From CAVPGP01 sp963704025 (lineage in GTDB: Bacteria; Actinomycetota; Thermoleophilia; Gaiellales; Gaiellaceae): a stretch of DNA of 64,000 nt. The translations under genes and the position numbers were made by a program. The notes under the pieces are model-generated. The model was not told the origin of the DNA and did not search any database. It was given only the letters and a program-made list of their open reading frames with translations. Within the stretch, counting starts at the first letter, position 1, and the number at the start of each line of letters is the position of its first letter. Positions 9,352 to 17,420 of this stretch are shown piece by piece. Location of the stretch: assembly GCA_963704025.1 (NCBI GenBank), contig CAVPGP010000002.1:868001-932000 (forward strand), in the 5' to 3' direction.

Positions 9352-9486
9352 GGTAGGCGCTGGAGGCGGTCTCTGACGAGGTGCCGTTTTCAGCTCGGCT
9401 GCTGGGGCTCGGCTGAGTGCCTTGACCGTCTCGCCTGCAGGCGTAGAGTCGACGCCGAGTCCTTCACGAGCGAGAGGAGGATCGGA

Positions 9487-10542
9487 ATGACTCTCTCCAG
9501 GCGCTTCGCCCTGCTCGTCGCCCTGGCGGTGATGGTCGGCGCCGCGGCGGATCCGGCGCTCGCAGGCCAGAAGGTCGTCGGCCCCGGCGACTCGATCCAG
9601 GCGGCGGTCGACAAGGCGAAACCCGGCGACACGATCGTCGTCCTCGGCACGCACCGCGAGAACGTCGCGATCGCGACCGACGGGATCACGCTCCACGGTG
9701 TCGGCGCCGCGCTCGAGCGGCCGGCGACCCCGCAGCTGAACGCGTGCTTCGACGGCGAGTTCTTCACGGACGTCAACGGCGTCTGCGTCGTCGGCACGCT
9801 CGACCTCGAGGCGGGCGAGGTCGTCCGCGAGGTGCGAAACGTCACCGTCACGGGCTTCGCGATCCGCGGATTCGACCTCGGGATCGTCTCGTTCGGGGCG
9901 CACGACGCGACGTTCGCGGGCAACGTCGCAGCCGGCAACGGCGAATACGGCATCACGGCGTTCGCCTCGAGCGGGACGAAGATGCTGTTCAACCGCGCCT
10001 CGGGCTCCGATGAGGCCGGCTTCTACATCGGTGACTCTCCCACTGCCGACGCGACGCTGATCGGCAACGAGGCATCCGGGAATCTCTTCGGGATCCTCAT
10101 CCGGAACGCGGAGCACGGGACGGTCGCGGGCAACTCCATCCACGACAATTGCGCGGGCGTCGCCCTGCTTGCGGACGCACCCGGCCCGACCGGATCGTTC
10201 AGGCTGACAGGGAACGCGATCGTGCACAACACGAAGGCGTGCCCCGCGGGTGAGGACTCGCCGTTCCCGCTCTCGGGCGTCGGGATCGCGCTGGCCGGGG
10301 CGCACGACGTCTCCGTGCTCGCCAACCTCGTCACCGGGAACGTGCCGTCGGGCGACACAGAAGTCGCCGGCGGCGTCATCGTCGCGACGGGAGACGGCGG
10401 AACGCCGCCGTCGGGCAACGCGGTTCGCGGCAACCTGATCCGGGGGAACGCGCTCGACCTCGTCTGGGACGGCGCGGGAAGCGGCAACGTGTTCGCCGGG
10501 AACCTGTGCCGGACGAGCGACCCGGCCGGTCTCTGCGGCTGA
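9487..10542 (+). CDS. Secreted right-handed parallel beta-helix protein
   Basis: A 351-residue protein with an N-terminal signal peptide (MTLSRRFALLVALAVMVG, Ala-rich cleavage region near residue 25). It is followed by GDSIQAAVDKAKPGDTI, the typical opening of NosD/pectate-lyase-like beta-helix proteins. Repeats of the form GNxAxGN and NxIxxN cover the rest, as expected of stacked coils. The ATG at 9487 has a GAGAGGAGG ribosome binding site. The catalytic site is not evident; likely roles are polysaccharide binding or cleavage outside the cell. Confidence 0.8.
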   Translation: MTLSRRFALLVALAVMVGAAADPALAGQKVVGPGDSIQAAVDKAKPGDTIVVLGTHRENVAIATDGITLHGVGAALERPATPQLNACFDGEFFTDVNGVCVVGTLDLEAGEVVREVRNVTVTGFAIRGFDLGIVSFGAHDATFAGNVAAGNGEYGITAFASSGTKMLFNRASGSDEAGFYIGDSPTADATLIGNEASGNLFGILIRNAEHGTVAGNSIHDNCAGVALLADAPGPTGSFRLTGNAIVHNTKACPAGEDSPFPLSGVGIALAGAHDVSVLANLVTGNVPSGDTEVAGGVIVATGDGGTPPSGNAVRGNLIRGNALDLVWDGAGSGNVFAGNLCRTSDPAGLCG

Positions 10543-10554
10543 CCGGCGTTCTTA

Positions 10555-10578
10555 GGGGGCCGGTTCGCCGGCCCCCTT
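10555..10578. terminator. Bidirectional hairpin terminator
   Basis: A perfect 9-bp GC stem (GGGGGCCGG / CCGGCCCCC) closes a TTCG tetraloop at 10564-10567 and is followed by TT. It lies between the convergent beta-helix gene and the repeat-lipoprotein gene and could serve both. The T-run is short, as is usual in GC-rich actinobacteria. Confidence 0.7.
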
Positions 10579-10626
10579 CCCTCGAGCTGCGCAAGCCGCG
10601 GACCGCGAGAGGCCCCATGCCTACCG

Positions 10627-11112
10627 TCAGCCGCCGTAGCCTCCGTTGGCGGTCGACCCCGATGACGTCGTGGCCGCCGTGCGCCGAACGGTGGCGGCGT
10701 GCCAGACCCCCACGTCCTTGAAGCCCTCGCCCCCGGCGTCGCCGCGCTTCGCGTCCTGGGCGAATGTGTAGAGCGGGCCGCCCTTGTACGTGACCTGCAC
10801 ACGACCGTCCGGACGCCTGACCGTTCCGAGCGGGACCGTTCCCTTCGGCGTCGTGCCCTTCGAGACCACGAGCGGATGCCAGAACGAGAGGCATGCCCGG
10901 TCGGTGCAGATGAAGTGGCCTTTCTTCTCGACGCTCAGGTGATAGAGCGTGCGTCCGTTGCTGGCGACGAGGATCGTTGCATTCAGCCGGGCGTTGTGGG
11001 CCGTGCGCACCAGCGGCCCGGCGGCTGCGGTGGCGACTCCGGCGGCCGCGGCCGACAGGAGGCAGACGAGAATGGACGCGGCCACGACGCCGCGTAGCGT
11101 TGCTCTGCTCAC
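10627..11112 (-). CDS. Secreted protein of the COG4315 repeat-lipoprotein family
   Basis: A 161-residue exported protein with a signal peptide (hydrophobic residues ~8-30, AAAGVATAAAG). The body holds the paired repeats of the COG4315 family: NGRTLYHLSVEKKGHFICTD with CLSFWHPL, and GGPLYTFAQDAKRGDAGGEGF then VGVWHA. These proteins are predicted periplasmic or cell-surface proteins of unknown function. No lipobox Cys is seen here, so it may be released rather than lipidated. The Ser/Thr/Gly-rich tail is unstructured. Confidence 0.8.
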   Translation of the reverse strand: MSRATLRGVVAASILVCLLSAAAAGVATAAAGPLVRTAHNARLNATILVASNGRTLYHLSVEKKGHFICTDRACLSFWHPLVVSKGTTPKGTVPLGTVRRPDGRVQVTYKGGPLYTFAQDAKRGDAGGEGFKDVGVWHAATVRRTAATTSSGSTANGGYGG

Positions 11113-11188
11113 GCAGAACTCCTTTCAGTAGGACCCGCGGTAGCTACTACGCGGCGGCAGCCCCCGCGGATTTCCCGCGGCCCGAGCC

Positions 11189-12190
11189 CTACGCGACCGT
11201 CAGGCCGAGCTTGCCCCGGGTGTGGGTGCTCGGCAGCGCCTGAAGCGCCTCGCCTGCCTGCGCGAGCTCGAAGCTGCGCTCGATCGGAACCCGGAGCCTG
11301 CCCGAGTCCAGGAGCTCGGCGAGACGCTGCATGGCCGCTGGCGACCGATCGGCCATGATGTTGAAGCGTCCGGCTCCTTCGCCGGCGGCGCCGATCGGCG
11401 ACGCGAGCCGCCCGCCCTCCTTGAGGAGCGACGTGTCGGGGGCCGGCGTGGCGACGTCCAGGATCGCATCGACTCCGTCCGGATGGCGTTCCCGCACGGC
11501 CGCTGCCACGTCGGCGGTCCGGTCGACGACCTCGCCGACGCCGAGTCCGCGCAGGTAGTCCTCGTCCTCGCGGAGCGCGGGTGCGATCACGTTCGCGCCC
11601 GCGTCGGCTGCGAGCTGGACGAAGAAGCTGCCGACGCCTCCGTTCGCGCCGACGACGAGCACCGTCTCACCCGCCGCGGGCACGAGGGCGTCGAAGGCGG
11701 CGAGCGCGGTGACGGCGGCGAGAGGCGCCGCACCTGCCTCGGCGAAGCCCAGGGTGCCCGGCTTCGCGGCCAGGGAGCCATCCTCGGCGACCGCGATCAG
11801 CTCCGCAAAGGTACCTTCGTGCACGGTCGGGTTGGCATGAGGGAGCCAGCCGAAGACCTCCTCGCCGACGCCGTAGCCGCTGACGGCTGATCCGGCCTTC
11901 TCGACGACGCCGGCGAAGTCGCGGCCGAGGATCACCGGGAACTCGTGTTCGGCGATCTCCTTCATCCCACCGGCCGCGATGAAGACGTCGACCGGGTTGA
12001 CCGAGGACGCGCGGACGCGGACGAGCAGCTGGCCGTGGCCGACGTGGGGCTCCGCAATCTCGTCTCGGAGGCCCGGCTGCGCGTCGAAGCTGTCGAGGGT
12101 GAAGGCTCGGATCCGCTGTCCCTTCTGCCGGCGCCGAGCGGCGCACGTCCACGATGATGGCAGATGCGTCACGCGCCAGGACGTCCCCAT
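11189..12190 (-). CDS. NADP-dependent MDR oxidoreductase (quinone reductase type)
   Basis: A 333-residue medium-chain dehydrogenase/reductase without structural zinc cysteines. VRASSVNPVDVFIAAGG marks the catalytic domain and VVGANGGVGSFFVQLA the Rossmann nucleotide-binding loop. The tail TRGKLGLTVA is typical of quinone oxidoreductase/zeta-crystallin relatives. The first ~27 residues from the ATG at 12190 do not look conserved; homology begins at IRAFTLDSF, for which no standard in-frame start is visible. The start is therefore uncertain and a small sequence error is possible. Confidence 0.8.
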   Translation of the reverse strand: MGTSWRVTHLPSSWTCAARRRQKGQRIRAFTLDSFDAQPGLRDEIAEPHVGHGQLLVRVRASSVNPVDVFIAAGGMKEIAEHEFPVILGRDFAGVVEKAGSAVSGYGVGEEVFGWLPHANPTVHEGTFAELIAVAEDGSLAAKPGTLGFAEAGAAPLAAVTALAAFDALVPAAGETVLVVGANGGVGSFFVQLAADAGANVIAPALREDEDYLRGLGVGEVVDRTADVAAAVRERHPDGVDAILDVATPAPDTSLLKEGGRLASPIGAAGEGAGRFNIMADRSPAAMQRLAELLDSGRLRVPIERSFELAQAGEALQALPSTHTRGKLGLTVA

Positions 12191-12207
12191 CGCCGCGAGG
12201 GAGAGTG

Positions 12208-12981
12208 ATGCCGTTCGAGCTCGAATTCGAGGAGACGTTCGACGGAGACGCCCTCGATCTCCGTCGCTGGCTTCCCCACTACCTCCCGCACTGGAGCAGC
12301 CGGGAGCGCTCCGCCGCCCGGTACGAGATCGACGGCGGCCTCCTGCGGCTGCTCATCACCGCCGACCAGGAGCCATGGTGCCCCGAGCTCGACGGAGACG
12401 TCCGCGTCTCATCGCTGCAGACAGGCGTCTTCTCCGGGCCGGTCGGCAGCACGCTCGGACAGCACCGGTTCAACGCGAACGCCGTCGTTCGGGAGACGCA
12501 ACGGAACACGCGGCTCTACACGCCGCAATACGGCCGGATCGAGCTGCGTGCGAAGGCGCAAGACGATCCGAGCGCGATGGTCGCCCTGTGGATGATCGGC
12601 TACGAGGACGAGCCGGAGCGCTCGGCCGAGATCTGCGTCTGCGAGATCTTCGGACGCGACGTCCGCCCGAGCGACGCCGCGATCGGGATGGGCGTCCATC
12701 CGTTCGGCGACCCGCTGATCGTCGACGACTTCTCCGCGATCCGGGTTCCGATCGACGTTCTGGAGTTCCACGTCTACGCGGCCGAGTGGACGCGGGAACG
12801 CGTGGCGTTCTTCGTCGACGGCGAGCTCGTGAAGACCGTCGGACAGGCGCCGGACTACCCTATGCAGCTGATGCTCGGCATCTACGAGCTCTCCTGGGAG
12901 ACCGACGCCGAGCGCGCGCCGGATGCGTATCCGAAGGAGTTCGTCGTCGACTACGTCCGCGGGTATCGTCTCACCGGCTGA
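12208..12981 (+). CDS. GH16-like concanavalin-type protein with altered catalytic motif
   Basis: A 257-residue protein of the glycoside hydrolase family 16 / laminarinase-like fold. YGRIELRAKAQD and FHVYAAEWTRERVAFFVDGELV are typical GH16 strands. The catalytic motif of the beta-bulge group, E-I-D-I-x-E, reads E-I-C-V-C-E here: both glutamates remain but the assisting Asp is Cys. No signal peptide is seen, which is unusual for GH16. The ATG at 12208 has GAGGGAGAG upstream. It may be a hydrolase with changed activity or a carbohydrate-binding protein. Confidence 0.75.
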   Translation: MPFELEFEETFDGDALDLRRWLPHYLPHWSSRERSAARYEIDGGLLRLLITADQEPWCPELDGDVRVSSLQTGVFSGPVGSTLGQHRFNANAVVRETQRNTRLYTPQYGRIELRAKAQDDPSAMVALWMIGYEDEPERSAEICVCEIFGRDVRPSDAAIGMGVHPFGDPLIVDDFSAIRVPIDVLEFHVYAAEWTRERVAFFVDGELVKTVGQAPDYPMQLMLGIYELSWETDAERAPDAYPKEFVVDYVRGYRLTG

Positions 12982-13058
12982 GCCGGCCGATGAGTTTCGA
13001 GCCCGGGCCCCGTCTAACGCTTCAACAGGACTTGACGTCGAAACCGGAGGTGAGGTCG

Positions 13059-14135
13059 ATGCCGCTGACCGTGCTGCTCGTGGGAACGCGAAAGGGCTGC
13101 TTCGTGCTCGAGAGCGACGAGGCGCGCCGCGACTGGAAGCTGCGCGGCCCGTTCTGCGAGGGCTGGCCGGTCTACCACGCCGTGCACGATCCGGAGTCCG
13201 GCGCGATCTATGCAGCCGCCGCGAGCGAGTGGCACGGCGCGGGCGTCTGGCGCAGCGCCGACCTGGGCGAGAGATGGGAGCTGTCGAGCGAGGGCCTCGC
13301 CTACGCCGACGGCGGCCTGAAGCTCTCCAAGATCTCGGGCTTGACGGCGGCGCACGGGCGGGTGCTCGCCGGCGTCGAGGCGGCCGGCATCTTCGAGAGC
13401 CGCGACGAGGGCGCGACCTGGACCCTCCTCAGCACGCTCGAGGGGCAGCCAGGCTCGGACGGGTGGAACGAACCGGAGAACCAGCCTCCCGGTCATCTCG
13501 GCCTGCCGGGGCTTCTGACGCACCCCGAGGAGGCGAAACGATTCTGGGCGGTCGTCCAGGGCGTCGGCATCTTCGAGACGACCGACGACGGTGCGTCCTG
13601 GACGCCGCGCAACAAGGGGCTGCGGGCGGACTGGCCGCTGGAGAACGCCGAGGTCGGCTACTGCGTCCACAAGCTCGTCATGTCGCCCGCCGACCGCGAG
13701 CGCCTCTACCAGCAGAACCACTGCGGCATGCACCGCAGCGACGACGCGGGCCGCACGTGGGTGGAGGTCACCGACGGATTGCCGTCCGACTTCGGCTTCG
13801 CCGCGGCCGCGCACCCGTACGAAAGGGACGGCTTCTATGTCATCCCGCTCGACGCCGGACACGGGCGGACGATGTTCGAGGGACGAGCGGCCGTCTGGCG
13901 CACGCGCGACGCCGGTGAGACCTGGCAACGGCTCGGTCGCGGGCTGCCGCAGGAAGGCGCATACCTCGGCGTGCTGCGCGAAGGGCTGGCCGTCGACACG
14001 CACGACGTGCCCGGCGTCTACTTCGGAACGAGCACCGGCCAGGTCTTCGCAAGCGCCGACGAGGGCGAGAGCTGGAGCGAGATCGCCGCCTACCTCCCCG
14101 CGATCGCCTCGGTCGAGGTCGCGGTCCTGGAGTAA
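13059..14135 (+). CDS. BNR-repeat sialidase-like beta-propeller protein
   Basis: A 358-residue beta-propeller with several Asp-box (S/T-x-D-x-G-x-T-W) repeats, for example SRDEGATWTLL, TTDDGASWTPR, SDDAGRTWVEV, TRDAGETWQRL and SADEGESWSEI. It lacks a signal peptide and the arginine triad of true sialidases cannot be confirmed by eye. The ATG at 13059 follows GGAGGTGAGG. It ends two bases before the start of a MoaD/ThiS-like gene, so the two form a tight pair. Function unknown. Confidence 0.82.
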   Translation: MPLTVLLVGTRKGCFVLESDEARRDWKLRGPFCEGWPVYHAVHDPESGAIYAAAASEWHGAGVWRSADLGERWELSSEGLAYADGGLKLSKISGLTAAHGRVLAGVEAAGIFESRDEGATWTLLSTLEGQPGSDGWNEPENQPPGHLGLPGLLTHPEEAKRFWAVVQGVGIFETTDDGASWTPRNKGLRADWPLENAEVGYCVHKLVMSPADRERLYQQNHCGMHRSDDAGRTWVEVTDGLPSDFGFAAAAHPYERDGFYVIPLDAGHGRTMFEGRAAVWRTRDAGETWQRLGRGLPQEGAYLGVLREGLAVDTHDVPGVYFGTSTGQVFASADEGESWSEIAAYLPAIASVEVAVLE

Positions 14136-14137
14136 CC

Positions 14138-14401
14138 ATGGCGAGCCTGTATCTCCCCGGGACCCTGCCGCCGCTCTTCCACGGCCTGCCGAAGCGGCTC
14201 GAGACCGACGCAGCGACGGTCGACGAGGCGATCGACGGGCTCGACGAGCGCTGGCCGGGCCTCCGCGACCGTCTCTGCGAGCCCGGCCCGATCCTCAGAC
14301 GCCACATCCACGTCTACGTCGACGGCGAGCGGGCGGCGCTCGACACCGCACTCGCGGCCGGCTCGCGGGTCGACGTCGTCGCTGCGATCAGCGGCGGCTG
14401 A
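14138..14401 (+). CDS. MoaD/ThiS-like sulfur-carrier-type protein
   Basis: An 87-residue ubiquitin-fold protein. It has the features of MoaD/ThiS carriers: TLPPLFHG near the N-terminus, a central alpha region with WPGLRDRLCEPG, VDVVAAISGG at the end, and the C-terminal Gly-Gly needed for adenylation and thiocarboxylation. Its start lies two bases after the stop of the propeller gene. No moaE, thiG, E1-like enzyme or JAMM protease is nearby, so its client pathway is unknown. Confidence 0.85.
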   Translation: MASLYLPGTLPPLFHGLPKRLETDAATVDEAIDGLDERWPGLRDRLCEPGPILRRHIHVYVDGERAALDTALAAGSRVDVVAAISGG

Positions 14402-14444
14402 CTCGGGACCGGCCATCATCCGCGACCCGGGCTGCTCCGGCCGT

Positions 14445-15104
14445 TCAGCCGCCTGGCTGCACGAGACCGGTCTCATAGGCGAGGACGACCGCGTGGACCC
14501 TGTCGCGGAGGCTCAGCTTCTGCAGGACGTGCGTGACGTGCGTCTTGACCGTCGTCTCCGCCACCACGAGATCCGAGGCGATTTCGGCATTTGACCGGCC
14601 GCGCGCGACGAGCTTGAGCACCTCGAGCTCCCGCTCGGTCAGCTCATCGAGCTCGGGCGGCCTCCGCAAGCCCGGCGGCGGACGGCGGACGAACTCCTCG
14701 AGCAGCCGACGGACGACGGTCGGTGCAAGTAGAGCGTCTCCGCCCGCGACGGTGCGAACTCCGTGGGCGAGCTCGGCGGGTGGAACGTCCTTCACGAGGA
14801 AGCCGCTGGCCCCGGCGAGCATCGCGTCGTAGACGTACTCGTCGATGTCGAAAGTGGTCAGGATCAGAACGTGCACTGAAGTTGGAGCGCTCTGCACCAG
14901 CCGCCGGGTTGCTTCGAGCCCGTCTACCACGGGCATGCGGATGTCCATCAGCACAACGTCGGGCATCAGATCCAGCGCCCGCTCGACGGCGTCCGCACCG
15001 TCGGCTGCCTCGCCGACGACCTCCATGTCCGGTTGCGAGTCGAGGATCAGACGAAAGCCGCCGCGCACGAGTGCCTGGTCGTCAGCAATCAGAACCCGGA
15101 TCAC
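14445..15104 (-). CDS. NarL/FixJ-type response regulator
   Basis: A 219-residue response regulator. VLIADDQALV supplies the acidic pocket, DVVLMDIRMP the phosphorylated Asp, and the C-terminal LuxR/GerE helix-turn-helix is LTERELEVLKLVARGRSNAEIA. The GTG start at 15104 overlaps the TGA of the upstream kinase gene, so kinase and regulator are coupled. It is a close paralog of the regulator at 62913; both end in TGLVQPGG. Target genes are unknown; the divergent lipoprotein gene is a candidate. Confidence 0.93.
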   Translation of the reverse strand: MIRVLIADDQALVRGGFRLILDSQPDMEVVGEAADGADAVERALDLMPDVVLMDIRMPVVDGLEATRRLVQSAPTSVHVLILTTFDIDEYVYDAMLAGASGFLVKDVPPAELAHGVRTVAGGDALLAPTVVRRLLEEFVRRPPPGLRRPPELDELTERELEVLKLVARGRSNAEIASDLVVAETTVKTHVTHVLQKLSLRDRVHAVVLAYETGLVQPGG

Positions 15105-16252
15105 CGTTCGCCCGCGCTCAACGGGAAGCGGGCCCGGAGGCGATAGCCACCGCCGTTGCGCCGACCGTGCTCGAGCTCACCTCCGTAGAGAGCAATGCGC
15201 TCACGCATCCCGATCAAGCCGAAACCTCCGTCCTCGCTCGCCGCGTGAGCCCGCCCCTTGTCAAGCACCTCCACCTCGAGCGCGTCGCGATCGTGGCGCA
15301 CGAGCACCCGAGCGCGACCCGGACCGCCGTGCTTAAGTGTGTTCGTCAGCGCCTCCTGGACGATTCGATACGCGGAAAGCTCCAGCCCGGGTGAGAGTGT
15401 GCTCGGCTCGAACCTCACGTCGAGATCGACCTCGAGGCCGGACTGGCGCAGCTGCTCGGCGAGAGTCTGAAGCTGAGCGAGACCCGGTTGGGGTGCCAGA
15501 GTGGCCCATTCTTCTTCGGCTCTCATCAAACCGAGGAGCCGGCGAAGCTCGTGGCGGGCCTGCCGGCCGGTCTCCTGGATCGACCGGAGGGCGTTCCGCG
15601 CTTCGTCGGGGTCGCTGTCGAACACCTGCTCCGCGGCACCAGCTTGCACGACCATGACGCTGACGCTGTGCGAGATGACGTCGTGCAGCTCGCGGGCGAT
15701 TCGGGCGCGCTCGTTCGCGGCGGCCTCGCGCGCCTTCTCCTCACGATCGATCTCGAGCCGAACAGTGCGAGCGAACAGCTCGTCAGCGCGCTGCTGCCGC
15801 GCCCGGACCGCTCGGCCCGCTAGCCACGATCCGACGAGGAACGCCCCAACGAACACGTAGTCGCCGAAACTGTTTGTCGCCGAGGCGACTTCGACCGCCA
15901 TGACCGCAGCGGAGACGCCGAGTCCAGCTGCCGCGCGTCGAGTCGTGGTGTGCACCGCCAGCGAGTACACGAGGGCGAGCGCTGTCAGAAACGGCAAGAG
16001 GGAGCCTTGGGGGACAGCAATCAGCGTCCATGCAAGAAGCACGGCCATGCTCGCGAGCAGGCAACCGAGCGGTGCCCGGCGTCGCCAGAGAAGCGGAAGC
16101 GTCAGGAGGAGGCCCATGGCTGCCGCGAAGACCTTCGGCCCCATTTCCTCCGGCACCCACCAGATCCAGATCTCGAGTTGCAGCGCGAGGGTGAAGACGA
16201 GCGCGAGCGCCACGTCGAAAGCTTCCGGGTTGCGGAAACGGCTCCCGGCCAT
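15101..16252 (-). CDS. HisKA_3 sensor histidine kinase
   Basis: A 383-residue NarX/DesK-type kinase. Four to five N-terminal membrane helices are followed by a coiled linker and the phosphorylation motif ARIARELHDVISHSVS. The ATPase domain has the N-box in YRIVQEALTNTLKH and the G-box DGGFGLIGMRER. The ATG at 16252 was chosen because it directly precedes the first membrane helix region. It forms a two-gene operon with the response regulator at 14445 (4-base overlap). Confidence 0.9.
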   Translation of the reverse strand: MAGSRFRNPEAFDVALALVFTLALQLEIWIWWVPEEMGPKVFAAAMGLLLTLPLLWRRRAPLGCLLASMAVLLAWTLIAVPQGSLLPFLTALALVYSLAVHTTTRRAAAGLGVSAAVMAVEVASATNSFGDYVFVGAFLVGSWLAGRAVRARQQRADELFARTVRLEIDREEKAREAAANERARIARELHDVISHSVSVMVVQAGAAEQVFDSDPDEARNALRSIQETGRQARHELRRLLGLMRAEEEWATLAPQPGLAQLQTLAEQLRQSGLEVDLDVRFEPSTLSPGLELSAYRIVQEALTNTLKHGGPGRARVLVRHDRDALEVEVLDKGRAHAASEDGGFGLIGMRERIALYGGELEHGRRNGGGYRLRARFPLSAGER

Positions 16253-16455
16253 GACCTGACGGTATCGCCGAACTCGCCCCAGCGCATCGTCGGAGACGAC
16301 GAGCCGTGTCCTCCGCGAGGACGAGACGGCCGTATGACACATCGCATCGGCGCAGGAGCGCGGATCGGACCTCCCGCCGATGACCGCCGCACCAGAGCCC
16401 TCTAGCGTCGGACACAGTGAAACGCGCTCCAGCGCTCCAACGAAAGGACTCCAGG

Positions 16456-17328
16456 ATGTCCACGAAACCGATGCTTTTGCCCGTCGCCGCGGCCGCATTG
16501 CTTTCGGCGACGCTTCTGGTCGCCGGCTGCGGAGGCTCGGATTCCCCGGCTGGGACCACCTCAGCCAAGGCCGCCGTGGAACCTGTGCAGCGGGTTGCCG
16601 CGAGCACACGCGACACCCACCTGGTCGTTACGGGCGCCAGTTCGCTCCACGCGGGCTTCGTCCGGCTCGAGGTGCACAACAACGGCCGCGGCCAACACGG
16701 GCTCGAGCTCGTTCGGCTTCGGCGTCCGCTGACGACCGTGCAGCTTCTACGGGCTTTCGCAGCCGAGAACCGTGCGCTCCTCGAGGCACTCGGGGGTATC
16801 CAGCAAGTCCTGCCCGGCCGTCGGTGGGAGATGACCGAGCGGCTCGGCGCCGGCTCGTACGCACTCCTGGACTTCGCCCGGAACGGCCCCAAACCGAACT
16901 ACGAGCGCGGCCTGTACAGACGTTTCGACGTCGCGCCGTCACAAGGCGGCAGCATGCCGCCGGCGACGGTCGGAGAGATCGACCTGCGCGACTTCCATTT
17001 CGACTTTCGCCTGCCGGACGCATTCTCAGGACGTGGCCTCGTCAAGATCTCGAACGTCGGCAGGACGAGCCACGAAATCAGCCTCGTCCGCATCGAGCCC
17101 GGGCACACCTCGCACGAGGTGCTGAGCCTGGTACTCGCCGGCGCGACCAAGCCGCCAGCGTGGGCGTCGGTCGTCGAGCTCCTGAGCGTCCTCGACCCCG
17201 CCAAGACTGCCTACGTCAGGTTCGATCTGAGCCCGGGTCGATACGTCGCGGTCTGCCTGTTGAACGAGCCCGGGTCGCCGGCGGTACATGCGCAACTCGG
17301 GATGATCGACACCTTCGATGTGACCTGA
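16456..17328 (+). CDS. Predicted lipoprotein
   Basis: A 290-residue protein with a lipoprotein signal peptide; the lipobox LLVAGC places the lipidated cysteine at residue 25. The mature part shows two similar halves with FVRLEVHNNGRGQHGLELV and RGLVKISNVGRTSHEISLV, suggesting duplicated cupredoxin-like beta-sandwich domains; no full set of copper ligands is evident. The end of the second half, YVAVCLLNEPGSPAVHAQLGM, fits this fold. ATG 16456 follows AAAGGACT. It is divergent from the two-component system. Confidence 0.72.
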   Translation: MSTKPMLLPVAAAALLSATLLVAGCGGSDSPAGTTSAKAAVEPVQRVAASTRDTHLVVTGASSLHAGFVRLEVHNNGRGQHGLELVRLRRPLTTVQLLRAFAAENRALLEALGGIQQVLPGRRWEMTERLGAGSYALLDFARNGPKPNYERGLYRRFDVAPSQGGSMPPATVGEIDLRDFHFDFRLPDAFSGRGLVKISNVGRTSHEISLVRIEPGHTSHEVLSLVLAGATKPPAWASVVELLSVLDPAKTAYVRFDLSPGRYVAVCLLNEPGSPAVHAQLGMIDTFDVT

Positions 17329-17420
17329 CATCAAGGCTTCGGCGCCCTGGAGACTGCGACCGCGGAACCCGGAGCGCAGGTGCGGGATACTGCGCGTTCC
17401 ACCAGACAGGGGGCTGTGCC

